A stretch of DNA of 64,000 bases from NCBI RefSeq assembly GCF_000725125.1, contig NZ_JFCB01000010.1, positions 1 through 64,000 on the forward strand, read 5' to 3'. This stretch comes from Streptomyces toyocaensis (GTDB lineage: Bacteria; Actinomycetota; Actinomycetes; Streptomycetales; Streptomycetaceae). Positions within the stretch are counted from its first letter, which is position 1; each line of letters begins with the position of its first letter. The notes beneath the pieces were generated by a model. The model was not told the DNA's origin. It was given only the letters and a program-made list of their open reading frames with translations, and made no database searches. This document shows positions 1 to 8,344 of the stretch, piece after piece. The translations under genes and the position numbers were made by a program.

Positions 1-1
1 G

Positions 2-247
2 TTCGCGCTGCTGCTCGCGGTGGACGCCCTTCCGCCGACCGCCTTCGAGATGGGCATCTCCGGCTGGGTGCCCACGGTGGAGCTGACCGTCCACGTCCGC
101 TCCCGCCCGGCCCCGGGCCCCCTGCGCGTCTCGATCACCACCCGGAACCTCGCCGGCGGTTTCCTGGAGGAGGACGCCGAGGTCTGGGACGCGCAGGACC
201 GCCTCGTCGCCCAGTCCCGCCAGCTGGCCCGCGTGCGCCGGGCCTGA
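2..247 (+). CDS. Thioesterase family protein, C-terminal part (cut by window start)
   Basis: The reading frame is open from the first bases and ends at TGA 245-247, leaving the last 81 residues. The segment contains PPTAFEMGISGWVPTVELTV followed by RPAPGPLRV and a run with LAGGFLEEDAEVWD and LVAQSRQLARVR. This matches the second half of a double-hotdog acyl-CoA thioesterase (TesB-like or 4HBT_3 type), which hydrolyses acyl-CoA to free acid and CoA in the cytoplasm. The acidic EDAEVWD run and the terminal Q-S-R-Q-L are usual for that family's last strands. The start and N-terminal hotdog lie outside the window, so the exact subfamily cannot be judged. Confidence 0.75.
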   Translation, partial: FALLLAVDALPPTAFEMGISGWVPTVELTVHVRSRPAPGPLRVSITTRNLAGGFLEEDAEVWDAQDRLVAQSRQLARVRRA

Positions 248-286
248 CGCGGGAGCGGGGGCGGGGCACCCGGCCCGCTCCCGCCC

Positions 287-925
287 TCACGGGCTTCCGT
301 CCGGCCGGTCGAGCCAGTGCGTCCGCCCGATGCCGATCAGCCGCATCTGCCGCGCCGCCGTCCGCGACACCCGCTCCCGCGCCCCGGGCCCCTCCGCCTC
401 CAGGAGGAGCGACGCCGTGCCCAGCATCAGGTCCACGTAGAGCTGCGCCAGCATCAGTACGTCCTCCTCGCTCCACCCCGCGGACGCCGGATCCCCGGCC
501 AGCGCCTCCCCGACCTCCGCCGTGAACAGTCCCAGCTGGCTGTGGATCGCCTCCCGCACCGGGCGGACCCCGCCGTGCCGCTCCCGGGCGATGAAACGCA
601 CGTGCGCGGGGTACGCGTCCACATGACGTGCTATCAACTCCAGAGCACGCGCGACGCGTTCCTCGCCGTCGCCGGCCGTGGACACCGTCGTCCGGATCAT
701 CGGGTGCAGACTGCCCAGCGCCTGCTCGACCAGTGCCACGCCCAGGTCCGCGATGGAGCGGAAGTGCCGGTAGAAGGCGGTCGGGGCGATGCCCACCGCA
801 CGGGTGACCTCACGCAGGCCCAGGCTGCTCAGGCTCTGCCCCTCGAGCAGCTCCAGCGCCGCGTCGAGCAGGGCCTGCCGGGTCTTCTGCTTCTGGGCCT
901 GCCGGACCCCGGGAATGTGACTCAT
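287..925 (-). CDS. TetR family transcriptional regulator
   Basis: This 212-residue protein has the TetR plan: an N-terminal helix-turn-helix at about residues 15-60 (TRQALLDAALELLEG, then LREVTRAVGIAPTAFYRHF, the recognition helix with the family YRHF signature) and an all-helical ligand-binding C-terminal part. The IAPTAFYRHF form and the length resemble the FabR-like group that senses fatty-acyl ligands, but the ligand cannot be read from the sequence. It is divergent from a small membrane protein gene at 1039. Two copies of AACAACTGT lie in the shared upstream region and may be its operators. A thioesterase gene lies next to it, convergent, which weakly supports a lipid-related role. Confidence 0.9.
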   Translation of the reverse strand: MSHIPGVRQAQKQKTRQALLDAALELLEGQSLSSLGLREVTRAVGIAPTAFYRHFRSIADLGVALVEQALGSLHPMIRTTVSTAGDGEERVARALELIARHVDAYPAHVRFIARERHGGVRPVREAIHSQLGLFTAEVGEALAGDPASAGWSEEDVLMLAQLYVDLMLGTASLLLEAEGPGARERVSRTAARQMRLIGIGRTHWLDRPDGSP

Positions 926-936
926 ACCATGCAGTT

Positions 937-1002
937 AACAACTGTTCTCCGTAAGGGGGAAGTCATGAGTCGCGTTAGACTGGAAAGTCAGTGAACAACT
1001 GT
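937..1002. promoter_or_regulatory. Repeated AACAACTGT motif, candidate TetR operator pair
   Basis: The nonamer AACAACTGT occurs at 937-945 and again at 994-1002 in the same orientation, each preceded by GT and one further base. The first copy begins 12 bases upstream of the TetR ATG and the second sits near the likely transcription start of the small gene at 1039. A TAGACT box (976-981) between them could be a -10 element for rightward transcription. TetR regulators usually bind next to their own gene, so autoregulation is a reasonable inference. Confidence 0.4.
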
Positions 1003-1038
1003 AACCGTCCATGTTCACCGCACCTGGGGGATCCACTC

Positions 1039-1206
1039 ATGCTGTTCCTCGTCGCCGCGCTTCTGCTGCTGGGCGTCGTGCTGGGGACCGTGGCCCATGC
1101 GCCGCTGTCCTTCTCGGTCGCCGCCGGTGCCGTCATCGCCCTCTGGCTCGGCGGGTTCGCCCTGCGCGAGCGCCACGGACGCCGACGCGGCACCTCGGCG
1201 CACTGA
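1039..1206 (+). CDS. Small two-helix membrane protein
   Basis: The product has 55 residues. ATG 1039 is preceded by the ribosome binding site CTGGGGGATC, and the frame stays G/C-rich at third positions to TGA 1204-1206. It holds two hydrophobic segments (residues 1-17, LFLVAALLLLGVVLGTV, and 22-42, with AAGAVIALWLGGF) and a basic tail RERHGRRRGTSAH that should lie in the cytoplasm. I do not recognise a family. An upstream GTG at 991 would add 16 residues but has no ribosome binding site. It is divergent from the TetR gene and may be its target. Confidence 0.65.
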   Translation: MLFLVAALLLLGVVLGTVAHAPLSFSVAAGAVIALWLGGFALRERHGRRRGTSAH

Positions 1207-1266
1207 CCTCGACACGACAGCAGTTCCGTCCGCACCGCACGCCCCCGACCGTGGGAGCCGATCACC

Positions 1267-1533
1267 ATGCATCTCACCGCACCGGCCGGCCGCCGCACCG
1301 GAATCCGCGACACCGACGGGATGGCCGTCGCGTCCTTCGTCCTCGGCCTGCTCGGCCTGCTCGTCCTCAACGTCTTCCTCGGCCCGACCGCCATCGTGCT
1401 GGCGGCGGTGGCGCTGTGGCGGGGCACGCCCCGGCGCGGCCGCGCCCTCCTGGGCCTCGGGCTCGGCGTCGCCGACCTCCTTGTCCTCGTGGCGTTCATG
1501 CAGGCGGACGGCACGATCTCGTGGAACTTCTGA
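1267..1533 (+). CDS. DUF4190-type small membrane protein
   Basis: This 88-residue protein has a short polar N-terminus, then DGMAVASFVLGLLGLLVLN, a charged loop (ALWRGTPRRGR) and a second hydrophobic segment (LLGLGLGVADLLVLVAFM). This is the layout of DUF4190 proteins: a GMA-type first helix, an Arg-rich cytoplasmic loop with GR, and a Gly-rich second helix. Family members are common in Streptomyces membranes and have no assigned biochemical role. It follows the 55-residue membrane protein by 60 bases on the same strand and could be co-transcribed with it. Confidence 0.75.
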   Translation: MHLTAPAGRRTGIRDTDGMAVASFVLGLLGLLVLNVFLGPTAIVLAAVALWRGTPRRGRALLGLGLGVADLLVLVAFMQADGTISWNF

Positions 1534-1602
1534 GCCGGCGCCGTCTCCCGGCCGACCGCGACCCGGGGCCGGTGCGCGGGGCCCCGTAGAATCGGCCCCA
1601 CC

Positions 1603-2772
1603 ATGGCTTACCTCGACCACGCCGCGACCACCCCGATGCTCCCGGAGGCAGTCGAGGCACTCACCGCGCACCTGGGCGTCACCGGCAACGCCTCCTCGCT
1701 GCACGCCGCCGGACGCCGCGCCCGGCGCACCGTCGAGGAGGCCCGGGAAACCCTCGCCGAAGCGCTCGGGGCCCGTCCCAGTGAGATCGTCCTCACCTCC
1801 GGCGGTACGGAGGCCGACAACCTCGCCGTGAAGGGCCTGTACTGGTCCCGCCGCGACGCCGACCCGGCCCGCACGCGGGTGCTCGCCAGCCCCGTCGAGC
1901 ACCACGCCGTGCTCGACGCCGTCGACTGGCTCGGCGAGCACGAGGGCGCCACCGTCGAGTACCTGCCGGTCGACTCCCACGGCCGGGTCCACCCGGACGC
2001 CCTGCGCGAGGCCGTCGCCCGCAACCCCGACGACGTCGCCCTCGCCACGGTCATGTGGGCCAACAACGAGATCGGGACCATCCTGCCGGTCCGGGAACTC
2101 GCCGAGGTGGCCGCGGAGTTCGGCGTACCCCTGCACTCCGACGCGGTCCAGGCGTTCGGTCAGCTCCCGGTGGACTTCGCCGCGTCCGGGCTCGCCGCGA
2201 TGACCGTGTCCGGCCACAAGATCGGCGGCCCGTACGGCATCGGCGCGCTGGTCCTGGGCCGCGAGCACACCCCCGTGCCCGTGCTGCACGGCGGGGGCCA
2301 GGAGCGCCACGTCCGCTCCGGCACCCTCGACGTCCCCGCCATCGCCTCCTTCGCGGTCGCCGGACGGCTCGCCGCCGAGCAGCAGGAGTGGTTCGCCCGC
2401 GAGATCGGGCAGTTGCGCGACGACCTGGTCGCCGCGGTCCGCGAGGCCGTCCCGGACGCCCTCCTCGGCGGCGACCCCGCCACGGGGGGGCGGCTTCCGG
2501 CCAACGCGCACTTCACGTTCCCCGGGTGCGAGGGCGACTCCCTGCTGCTGCTCCTCGACGCCCAGGGCATCGAGTGCTCCACCGGCTCCGCCTGCACCGC
2601 CGGCGTCGCCCAGCCCAGCCACGTCCTCCTGGCCACCGGCACGGACCCCGAGCTGGCCCGCGGCACCCTCCGCTTCTCCCTGGGACACACCTCCACGGAG
2701 GCCGACGTCGAGGCCCTGGCCAAGGCCATCGGCCCGGCGGTGGAACGGGCGAGGGCGGCGGGACTGACCTGA
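1603..2772 (+). CDS. Cysteine desulfurase (NifS/IscS class)
   Basis: This 389-residue PLP enzyme of aminotransferase class V would remove sulfur from cysteine as an enzyme-bound persulfide. Visible marks are YLDHAATTP at the N-terminus, [15 protein letters not shown], the PLP-binding lysine K206 in SGHKIGGP, and the catalytic cysteine C331 in [10 protein letters not shown]. Length and motifs agree with IscS/NifS proteins. It lies 4.2 kb before mnmA on the same strand, and I recall the same pairing in other Streptomyces. In those genomes this enzyme probably supplies sulfur for tRNA 2-thiouridine. ATG 1603 directly begins the conserved YLDHAATT, so the start is secure. Confidence 0.93.
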   Translation: MAYLDHAATTPMLPEAVEALTAHLGVTGNASSLHAAGRRARRTVEEARETLAEALGARPSEIVLTSGGTEADNLAVKGLYWSRRDADPARTRVLASPVEHHAVLDAVDWLGEHEGATVEYLPVDSHGRVHPDALREAVARNPDDVALATVMWANNEIGTILPVRELAEVAAEFGVPLHSDAVQAFGQLPVDFAASGLAAMTVSGHKIGGPYGIGALVLGREHTPVPVLHGGGQERHVRSGTLDVPAIASFAVAGRLAAEQQEWFAREIGQLRDDLVAAVREAVPDALLGGDPATGGRLPANAHFTFPGCEGDSLLLLLDAQGIECSTGSACTAGVAQPSHVLLATGTDPELARGTLRFSLGHTSTEADVEALAKAIGPAVERARAAGLT

Positions 2773-2832
2773 GCCGCCCGGTACGACCCGGGATCATGAA
2801 ATCCTGACCGGTACGAGCTGAGGGGAGCGGGC

Positions 2833-3408
2833 GTGGAGGGTGCGAAGGGGTCCGGGGCGGCTGCGGAGACGGCCTCGTACGGGCGGGACGTGGTGTACCG
2901 GGAGAAGCTGCCGAGGCGCTGGACGGTCGCCACCGTCGCGGTGCTCGCCGCCTGGGTCGCCTACCAGGGCAGCATCCTGCTTCCCGAGGACAGCACGGTC
3001 TTCTTCGTCCTCCTCGGCGGCGCGGCGTTCTTCGCCCTCGTGCTCAACGCGGTGCCCCTCTCCAAGCGTGTCTACCACCGGATCCGCATCCGGGACGGAC
3101 AGCTCACCGTGGGCCGGGAGACGATCCCGGTGGACTCGTTGACCGTCGCGTCGCTCCGGGAGGCGGCCCGGCAGCCCACGGACGCGGAGTTCGCCGCGGC
3201 TCTGGCCGCGCGCTCGCGTGAGGAACTCGCGGAGATGCGACGGAGGAGCGGTGTGGCCGAACCGCCCCGCATGGTGGGCGGGGGATGGTCGGTACCGCTG
3301 GGGATGGACGAGATCGTGGTCGAGAACGTGCGGGGCGAGCCGCTGCTGATCGCCACCCACGACCGCGCCGCCCTGCTCGACGCGCTGACGCGCGCCCGCA
3401 CGGTCTAG
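2833..3408 (+). CDS. Uncharacterised membrane-anchored protein
   Basis: The product has 191 residues from GTG 2833, with a purine-rich stretch GAGGGGAGCG just upstream. Two transmembrane helices follow each other at about residues 35-53 (VATVAVLAAWVAYQGSILL) and 61-78 (FFVLLGGAAFFALVLNAV). The remaining 110 residues are soluble and contain IRIRDGQLTVGRETIPVDSL, which looks like a small beta-rich PH-like fold (DUF3093-like layout, not certain). I do not recognise a named family with confidence. It is followed 90 bases later by the secretion-like cassette, but nothing in the sequence ties the two together. Confidence 0.7.
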   Translation: MEGAKGSGAAAETASYGRDVVYREKLPRRWTVATVAVLAAWVAYQGSILLPEDSTVFFVLLGGAAFFALVLNAVPLSKRVYHRIRIRDGQLTVGRETIPVDSLTVASLREAARQPTDAEFAAALAARSREELAEMRRRSGVAEPPRMVGGGWSVPLGMDEIVVENVRGEPLLIATHDRAALLDALTRARTV

Positions 3409-3498
3409 GGGACCCCGCAGCGGCCTCGGTACCGTGTCCGCGCCAGCGGGGCTCCCTGTCGTGGCGGAGCCGACACACCGACCAGCCGGAGGAGCTTT

Positions 3499-4674
3499 GT
3501 GACAGGCAAGCCGAACAGAGTGGTGAACCCCCAGGACCTCGAGCAGCTGGCCAAGCTGCTCGACGGCCGGGGAGGGATGGGGGACAGACTCGGCGAGGCC
3601 TTCACCCGGGCCTCCGCGCTCGGGGTGTCGGACAAGCTGAGCACGCTGCGGCCCATGCGTCCCTGGATATCGGAGACCGCGCCCGTACTCCGCAAGAAGG
3701 CGGCCTACGCCCGCCTGGAGGACGGCGATCCGCTGGCCGGGCTGCTGCTGGCCGGGTTCACCCCCGAGCAGCTCAAGAACAAGGACCTGCCCCCGGACAT
3801 CCTGCTGGTCGCCAACGCGGCCGCGGCCGACGACGGAGTCGACGACGGCTGGCTCAAGAAGAAGGACGGCGAGACCCTCGACGACTGGCTCGTACGGATC
3901 CAGGGTGACGCCGTCACCCAGCTCACCGGCAACGAGAAGCTGGGCAAGGCGGTCTCGACGTACATCGAGGGCGCGGCCAACCTGTCGGCGTTCTTCACCT
4001 CGTCGACCACGGCACTGCTGGGCGGCAAGTCGCTCATCTCGTACTTCAGGTCCTCCAAGGTGCTCAACGCGCCGGGCACCTTCACCGCCCGCATGATCAA
4101 CGGCCACTGGGACAAGCTGTCCAGGATCCCCAAGGCCGGAAGCTGGCTGACCCGGGTGCCGACCGCCGCGCTCGCCGGCTCCGACGAGGCGGCGATGCTC
4201 GCCGGATACATGCGCAAGGGCGCCTTCTACCTGCCCACCTCCACCGAGGCCAACCTGCTCCGCGTCGCCCAGCGCGGTGGTCTCGCCAACGCGGCCAAGG
4301 CCGCCGGATGGATGCGCGGCCTCGGCATCGTGGGCTCCGCCGGCGCCACCGCCTGGGGCGTCGCCAACCTGGCGACCATGGACCACGGCAAGGCGTGGAA
4401 GGAGGACAAGGCCAAGTACCTCTCCAACTGGACCGGTACGGCCTTCAACGCCTCGCTCACCGCCGCCATGATCGCCCCCAACCCGGTCACCGTCGGCCTG
4501 GCCGTCGGCACCGGGCTCGCCTACGCCGGAACCCTGGTCTGGGACAACTGGGACAGCATCAGCAAGGGCGCGGAGGAGGCCGCCGACTGGGTCGGCGACA
4601 AGGCCGAGAAGGCCGGCGAGGCCATCTCCGACGGCGCCAAGGCGCTCGGCAGCGCACTCAACCCGTTCGACTGA
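3499..4674 (+). CDS. Putative type VII (ESX-like) secretion substrate
   Basis: The product has 391 residues from GTG 3499, with GGAGGAG at 3488-3494. The N-terminus is helical and resembles WXG100/LXG-type secreted domains: PQDLEQLAKLLDGRGG, then FTRASALGVSDKLSTL and a helix with PWISETAPVLRKKA. A central part (residues about 150-260) is Ala/Ser-rich. Two hydrophobic stretches follow near 270-345 (GLGIVGSAGATAWGVANL and a Pro/Val/Gly-rich helix). The tail is a heptad-like amphipathic helix, SKGAEEAADWVGDKAEKAGE, ending SALNPFD. Tails of this kind are common in actinobacterial proteins linked to type VII secretion. There is no Sec or Tat signal. The assignment is inference from layout, and no toxin active site is recognised. 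Confidence 0.55.
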   Translation: MTGKPNRVVNPQDLEQLAKLLDGRGGMGDRLGEAFTRASALGVSDKLSTLRPMRPWISETAPVLRKKAAYARLEDGDPLAGLLLAGFTPEQLKNKDLPPDILLVANAAAADDGVDDGWLKKKDGETLDDWLVRIQGDAVTQLTGNEKLGKAVSTYIEGAANLSAFFTSSTTALLGGKSLISYFRSSKVLNAPGTFTARMINGHWDKLSRIPKAGSWLTRVPTAALAGSDEAAMLAGYMRKGAFYLPTSTEANLLRVAQRGGLANAAKAAGWMRGLGIVGSAGATAWGVANLATMDHGKAWKEDKAKYLSNWTGTAFNASLTAAMIAPNPVTVGLAVGTGLAYAGTLVWDNWDSISKGAEEAADWVGDKAEKAGEAISDGAKALGSALNPFD

Positions 4675-4721
4675 TGCGGGCCACGGCAGATCCGCGCCGC
4701 GCGGCGCGAGGGGAAGGAACG

Positions 4722-5300
4722 ATGCAGCGACACACGTACACCCTCGACCACTGGGAGGACCGTTCGGGTCATCGGACGACCTGGAAGTTCGGGTACCGGG
4801 GCTCCCTGGGGGAGTTCGGGCGGGTCGAGGTGGTCTACCCGGTGAGCCGGCACGGCGACCGCCATGTCACCGCGGTCAGCGGGGACACCCTCCCCGCGAC
4901 CTCCTTCAGCGGCTGGGCCTACGGACGCAAGCCCTCGCTGCACCTGGGACAGCTCAGCGTCGGCGGGGCCGGGATCCGCCTCCAGCGCAACCGCTGGGCG
5001 CAGACCAGAGCCGGACGTGCCCTGCGGATGCGGGTCGCCGGCCGGGAGTACCGCTACCTGGCGACCGGCTCCAGGCACCGCGACCGCGCCCTCGTCCGGG
5101 ACGGCGTGGAGATCCGGACCGGCCGGCACGGCAGGGGCGCCCGGAAGAAGGCCACGCTGACCGTCCTGGGCCCGGCCGACGCCACCGATCTCGCCCTGGC
5201 CTCCGTGATGTGCGGCGTCAACACCCGCAACCTCACCCGGGGCGGGGCCGTCCGCGCCTTCTTCAACAGGTCGCTGAACTGGCTGGAGGTCTTCCAGTGA
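4722..5300 (+). CDS. Unknown protein in the secretion-like cassette
   Basis: The product has 192 residues from ATG 4722, with GGGGAAGGA at 4710-4718. It lies 47 bases after the putative substrate gene and 78 bases before the possible chaperone gene, so a single transcript is likely. The protein is soluble, basic and rich in Arg and Gly. The start is HTYTLDHWEDRSGHRTTW, and the middle has beta-strand patterns such as LGQLSVGGAGIRLQRNRW. The C-terminus is ALASVMCGVNTRNL followed by FFNRSLNWLEVF. No catalytic motif or known domain is recognised. It could be an accessory or immunity-like partner of the first gene, but only the gene order suggests that. Confidence 0.6.
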   Translation: MQRHTYTLDHWEDRSGHRTTWKFGYRGSLGEFGRVEVVYPVSRHGDRHVTAVSGDTLPATSFSGWAYGRKPSLHLGQLSVGGAGIRLQRNRWAQTRAGRALRMRVAGREYRYLATGSRHRDRALVRDGVEIRTGRHGRGARKKATLTVLGPADATDLALASVMCGVNTRNLTRGGAVRAFFNRSLNWLEVFQ

Positions 5301-5378
5301 GCCCCACGGACCGCCCGAGCCCCCGCCCGGCCTCCCCGGGCCCCCGCCCGATCCTTCCGCCGACGAAAGCGACACACC

Positions 5379-6221
5379 ATGCCCTCGTATGACAGCACGC
5401 GGGGCCGGTTCCGGCTCGCCGAGAGCCACCTGGCCGTCCTCGGTCACCGCACCGGAGGGGAGGAGGTGCCCCCCGAGCTGGCCGAGGCCGACCGCGAGCT
5501 GCGCGAGGCCGGCCTCATCGGCCCGGAGGGCGACCTCGACCTCCTGCTGAGCCCGCTGGTCAGCACCCTGCGGGCGCCCGCCGTCGTCCTCCACGTCGAG
5601 GCGCTCGGCGAGCACGGCACCCTTCACCACGGCGTCACCATCGGCGACGGCTACGTCTACTCCCACGAGTCCTGGCCGGGCTCGGCGGAGTCGGAGTACG
5701 TCCGTCTGGAGCCGGCCATGCTCGTCTGGGCGCTGGCGCGGATGGTCAACCTCCAGGCGGAGGACACCGTGGATGTGCCCACACCCGTGGTCGAGACGAC
5801 CATGGCCGTCCTCGACGCGGGACTCGACACCCTGGACGGTCTGCCCGGACTGACCGCCGAGGAGGGCATCGAGCGGGTGACCGAGGCGCTGAGGGGCGCC
5901 GGGCTCACCCGGAAGTCGCAGCTCGGCACCCTCGCCCGGCTGATCGCCGGGATGCGGTCGAGCTGGCGGATGACCGCCGCGTGGCAGGGCCACGACGAGG
6001 GCGCCCCCGCGGCCCGGGTGCGCGGGTTCGCGGTGTGGGACTGCGGTCCCCTCGGCTACTGGCACCGCGAGCTGCCCGCCGAACCGGTGCTGCCCGGTCA
6101 GGTGGACGACACCAGCGCGCTCAAGCTCGTCCGGGTCGACGCCAAGGAGGTCTGGCAGATGATCACCGGTCTGCTGCCGTCCTTGGAGGAGTTCGCGAGG
6201 GCCCCGCGGCAGCCGGCATGA
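5379..6221 (+). CDS. Possible EspG-like type VII secretion chaperone
   Basis: This 280-residue protein has no signal peptide or membrane helix. The order of elements recalls EspG proteins, which bind ESX substrates in the cytoplasm. There is an N-terminal helix with LAESHLAVLG, then PPELAEADRELREAGL and DLDLLLSPLVSTLRAP. A beta-sheet part follows (VVLHVEALGEHGTLHHGVTI and GYVYSHESWPG), then a helical pair near residues 125-200 and a final strand region with RVRGFAVWDCGPLGYW. Sequence identity to EspG cannot be measured here. It is the last gene of the cassette and ends at an 18-bp hairpin facing the convergent amidase gene. A generic unknown Streptomyces protein remains possible. Confidence 0.45.
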   Translation: MPSYDSTRGRFRLAESHLAVLGHRTGGEEVPPELAEADRELREAGLIGPEGDLDLLLSPLVSTLRAPAVVLHVEALGEHGTLHHGVTIGDGYVYSHESWPGSAESEYVRLEPAMLVWALARMVNLQAEDTVDVPTPVVETTMAVLDAGLDTLDGLPGLTAEEGIERVTEALRGAGLTRKSQLGTLARLIAGMRSSWRMTAAWQGHDEGAPAARVRGFAVWDCGPLGYWHRELPAEPVLPGQVDDTSALKLVRVDAKEVWQMITGLLPSLEEFARAPRQPA

Positions 6222-6228
6222 GCCCGCG

Positions 6229-6273
6229 GGCGGGTGCCCCGCCCGGCCCTACGCGCCGGGCGGGGCACCCGCC
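6229..6273. terminator. Bidirectional hairpin terminator, 18-bp perfect stem
   Basis: The arms at 6229-6246 and 6256-6273 are exact inverted complements around a 9-base loop (CCCTACGCG). It starts 8 bases after the stop of the gene at 5379-6221. It also contains the stop codon of the convergent amidase gene (6249-6251) within its loop, so it can end transcription from both sides. There is no T-tract, as is usual for Streptomyces terminators. Confidence 0.8.
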
Positions 6274-6938
6274 TTCGTCCGCGACGTGCGAGCGCGGCGG
6301 ACCAGCTTCAGATAGCGGTCCCAGTCCCAGTGGGGGCCCGGGTCGGTGTGGTCCGTGCCCGGCACCTCGACGTGGCCGATGATGTGCTCCCGGTCGACCG
6401 GGATGCCGTAGCGCGCGCATATGCGCGCCGTGAGACGGGCCGAGGCCTCGTACATCTCGTCCGTGAAGTCCTCGGGCCGGTCCACGAACCCCTCGTGCTC
6501 GATGCCGACACTGCGCTCGTTGTAGTCGCGGTTGCCCGCGTGGTACGCCACGTCCAGCTCGCGGATCATCTGCGTGACACGGCCGTCCTGGCCGACGATG
6601 TAGTGCGTCGACGCCCTGTGCCCCGGGTCCTGGAACGCCTTCACCGCGCTGTCGAAGCTGCCCTGGGTGACATGGACGATCACCATGTCGACGCCGAAGT
6701 CGTCCGGCCGGTCCGCACGCCGCCAGTTGGCGTCCGAGGCCGCCACCCAGCGGGCGCCCGCGTAGTCGACCGCGCCCTGCTCGCGCGGCTTCTCGACGCC
6801 GGGCACGCGCCACCACAGCCGCGCCAGCTCGTCCCGCGCCAGCACCGCGGTGCCCGCGGCGGCCGCCGCACCGCCCACGATCAGGGCCCGCCGCCCGATG
6901 CGCCGGTCCCCGTCCTCGGATGCTCGGTTCTCCCCCAT
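6249..6938 (-). CDS. Exported N-acetylmuramoyl-L-alanine amidase (amidase_2/PGRP type)
   Basis: The product has 229 residues from the ATG at 6936-6938. The N-terminus [18 protein letters not shown] is a Tat-like signal (twin arginine, then a hydrophobic run), so export in folded form is likely. The mature part has the amidase_2 core: [12 protein letters not shown] (first zinc histidine), [39 protein letters not shown], and [19 protein letters not shown] with the remaining zinc ligand and catalytic residues. The enzyme should cleave the lactyl-Ala bond of peptidoglycan outside the cell. It is divergent from mnmA with only 60 bases between starts. Its last codons lie inside the shared terminator hairpin. 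Confidence 0.88.
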   Translation of the reverse strand: MGENRASEDGDRRIGRRALIVGGAAAAAGTAVLARDELARLWWRVPGVEKPREQGAVDYAGARWVAASDANWRRADRPDDFGVDMVIVHVTQGSFDSAVKAFQDPGHRASTHYIVGQDGRVTQMIRELDVAYHAGNRDYNERSVGIEHEGFVDRPEDFTDEMYEASARLTARICARYGIPVDREHIIGHVEVPGTDHTDPGPHWDWDRYLKLVRRARTSRTKAGAPPGA

Positions 6939-6998
6939 GTGAGCGTGAACGGACACCCGGCGGCCGTGGTTCCCGCGCCCCCGTACCCTGGAAGCGTT

Positions 6999-8135
6999 AT
7001 GACTGACACCCCGCAGCCCCTCCGCCCCCTCCGCGTCCTGGCCGCCATGTCCGGCGGAGTCGACTCCGCCGTCGCCGCCGCCCGCGCGGCCGAAGCGGGC
7101 CACGACGTGACCGGCGTCCACCTCGCGCTCTCCGCGAACCCGCAGTCGTTCCGTACCGGCGCGCGGGGCTGCTGCACCATCGAGGACTCGCGCGACGCCC
7201 GCCGCGCCGCCGACGTCATCGGCATCCCGTTCTACGTGTGGGACCTCGCCGACCGCTTCCGCGAGGACGTCGTCGAGGACTTCGTCGCCGAGTACGAGGC
7301 CGGCCGCACCCCCAATCCCTGCCTGCGCTGCAACGAGAAGATCAAGTTCGCCGCGCTGCTGGACAAGGCGCTCGCGCTCGGCTTCGACGCGGTCTGCACC
7401 GGCCACTACGCGAAGGTGGTCCTGCGCGAGGACGGCACCCGCGAGCTGCACCGCGCCTCCGACATGGCCAAGGACCAGAGCTACGTCCTCGGCGTGCTCG
7501 ACGACCGCCAGCTCGCCCACGCCATGTTCCCGCTGGGCGACACGGTCACCACCAAGGAGGAGATCCGCGCGGAGGCCGAGCGGCGCGGACTCGCCGTCGC
7601 CAAGAAGCCCGACTCGCACGACATCTGCTTCATCGCCGACGGCGACACCCAGGGCTTCCTCGCGGGCCGGCTGGGCCGCGCCGAGGGCGACATCGTCGAC
7701 GAGTCCGGCACCAAGGTCGGCACGCACGAGGGCGCGTACGGCTTCACCATCGGCCAGCGCAAGGGCCTGCGGATCGGCACCCCCGCCCCCGACGGCAAGC
7801 CCCGCTACGTCCTCGACATCTCCCCGGTGGACAACACCGTCACGGTCGGTCCCGCGGCGGCCCTGGACGTCTCGGCCCTGTCCGCGATCAAACCCCGCTG
7901 GTGCGGCGCCGCCCCCACCGGCCCCGGCACCTACACCGCCCAGCTGCGCGCCCACGGCGGCGAGACCGAGGTGACCGCGGAACTGGTCGACGGAACCCTG
8001 GAGGTGTCCTTCACCGAGCCCGTCCGCGGCGTCGCCCCCGGCCAGGCGATCGTGCTGTACGACGGCACGCGCGTGGTCGGCTCGGCGACGATCGCCTCCA
8101 CCGTGCGGGCCGGGCAGACGGCCCCGGCGGTCTGA
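6999..8135 (+). CDS. mnmA: tRNA-specific 2-thiouridylase MnmA
   Basis: The product has 378 residues from ATG 6999. MnmA activates U34 of tRNA Lys, Glu and Gln with ATP and inserts sulfur to give 2-thiouridine. The N-terminal PP-loop [13 protein letters not shown] is followed by [16 protein letters not shown]. The two catalytic cysteines are C108 in [12 protein letters not shown] and C210 in [11 protein letters not shown]. Further marks are [16 protein letters not shown] and the tRNA-binding FTIGQRKGL. Length and motifs fit the family. The cysteine desulfurase at 1603-2772 is the probable sulfur source. It is followed by a hairpin at 8146-8171. Confidence 0.97.
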   Translation: MTDTPQPLRPLRVLAAMSGGVDSAVAAARAAEAGHDVTGVHLALSANPQSFRTGARGCCTIEDSRDARRAADVIGIPFYVWDLADRFREDVVEDFVAEYEAGRTPNPCLRCNEKIKFAALLDKALALGFDAVCTGHYAKVVLREDGTRELHRASDMAKDQSYVLGVLDDRQLAHAMFPLGDTVTTKEEIRAEAERRGLAVAKKPDSHDICFIADGDTQGFLAGRLGRAEGDIVDESGTKVGTHEGAYGFTIGQRKGLRIGTPAPDGKPRYVLDISPVDNTVTVGPAAALDVSALSAIKPRWCGAAPTGPGTYTAQLRAHGGETEVTAELVDGTLEVSFTEPVRGVAPGQAIVLYDGTRVVGSATIASTVRAGQTAPAV

Positions 8136-8145
8136 CGGTACGGCC

Positions 8146-8171
8146 CGGCTCTCCGGAGCGGGGGAGAGCCG
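8146..8171. terminator. Hairpin after mnmA
   Basis: The arms CGGCTCTCC (8146-8154) and GGAGAGCCG (8163-8171) are exact complements with an 8-base loop, 10 bases after the mnmA stop. It lies in the convergent gap between mnmA and the alpha/beta hydrolase. The remainder of this 209-base gap shows no other structure I recognise. Confidence 0.6.
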
Positions 8172-8344
8172 CCGTCCGCCGCAGGGACGTGCGGCCCGGC
8201 CGAAGGGGAACTCCGGCGGCGCCCTCCGCCTGTGTCAGCCGCCCGCCCGCCAGGGTCACTCGGTGACCCGGCACCCCGGCCGCCCCCGGGCTGCCCGCCG
8301 ACCGGATCCGGCACGGCCCGGTCCCCGACGGGCCCTGGCCGGCC

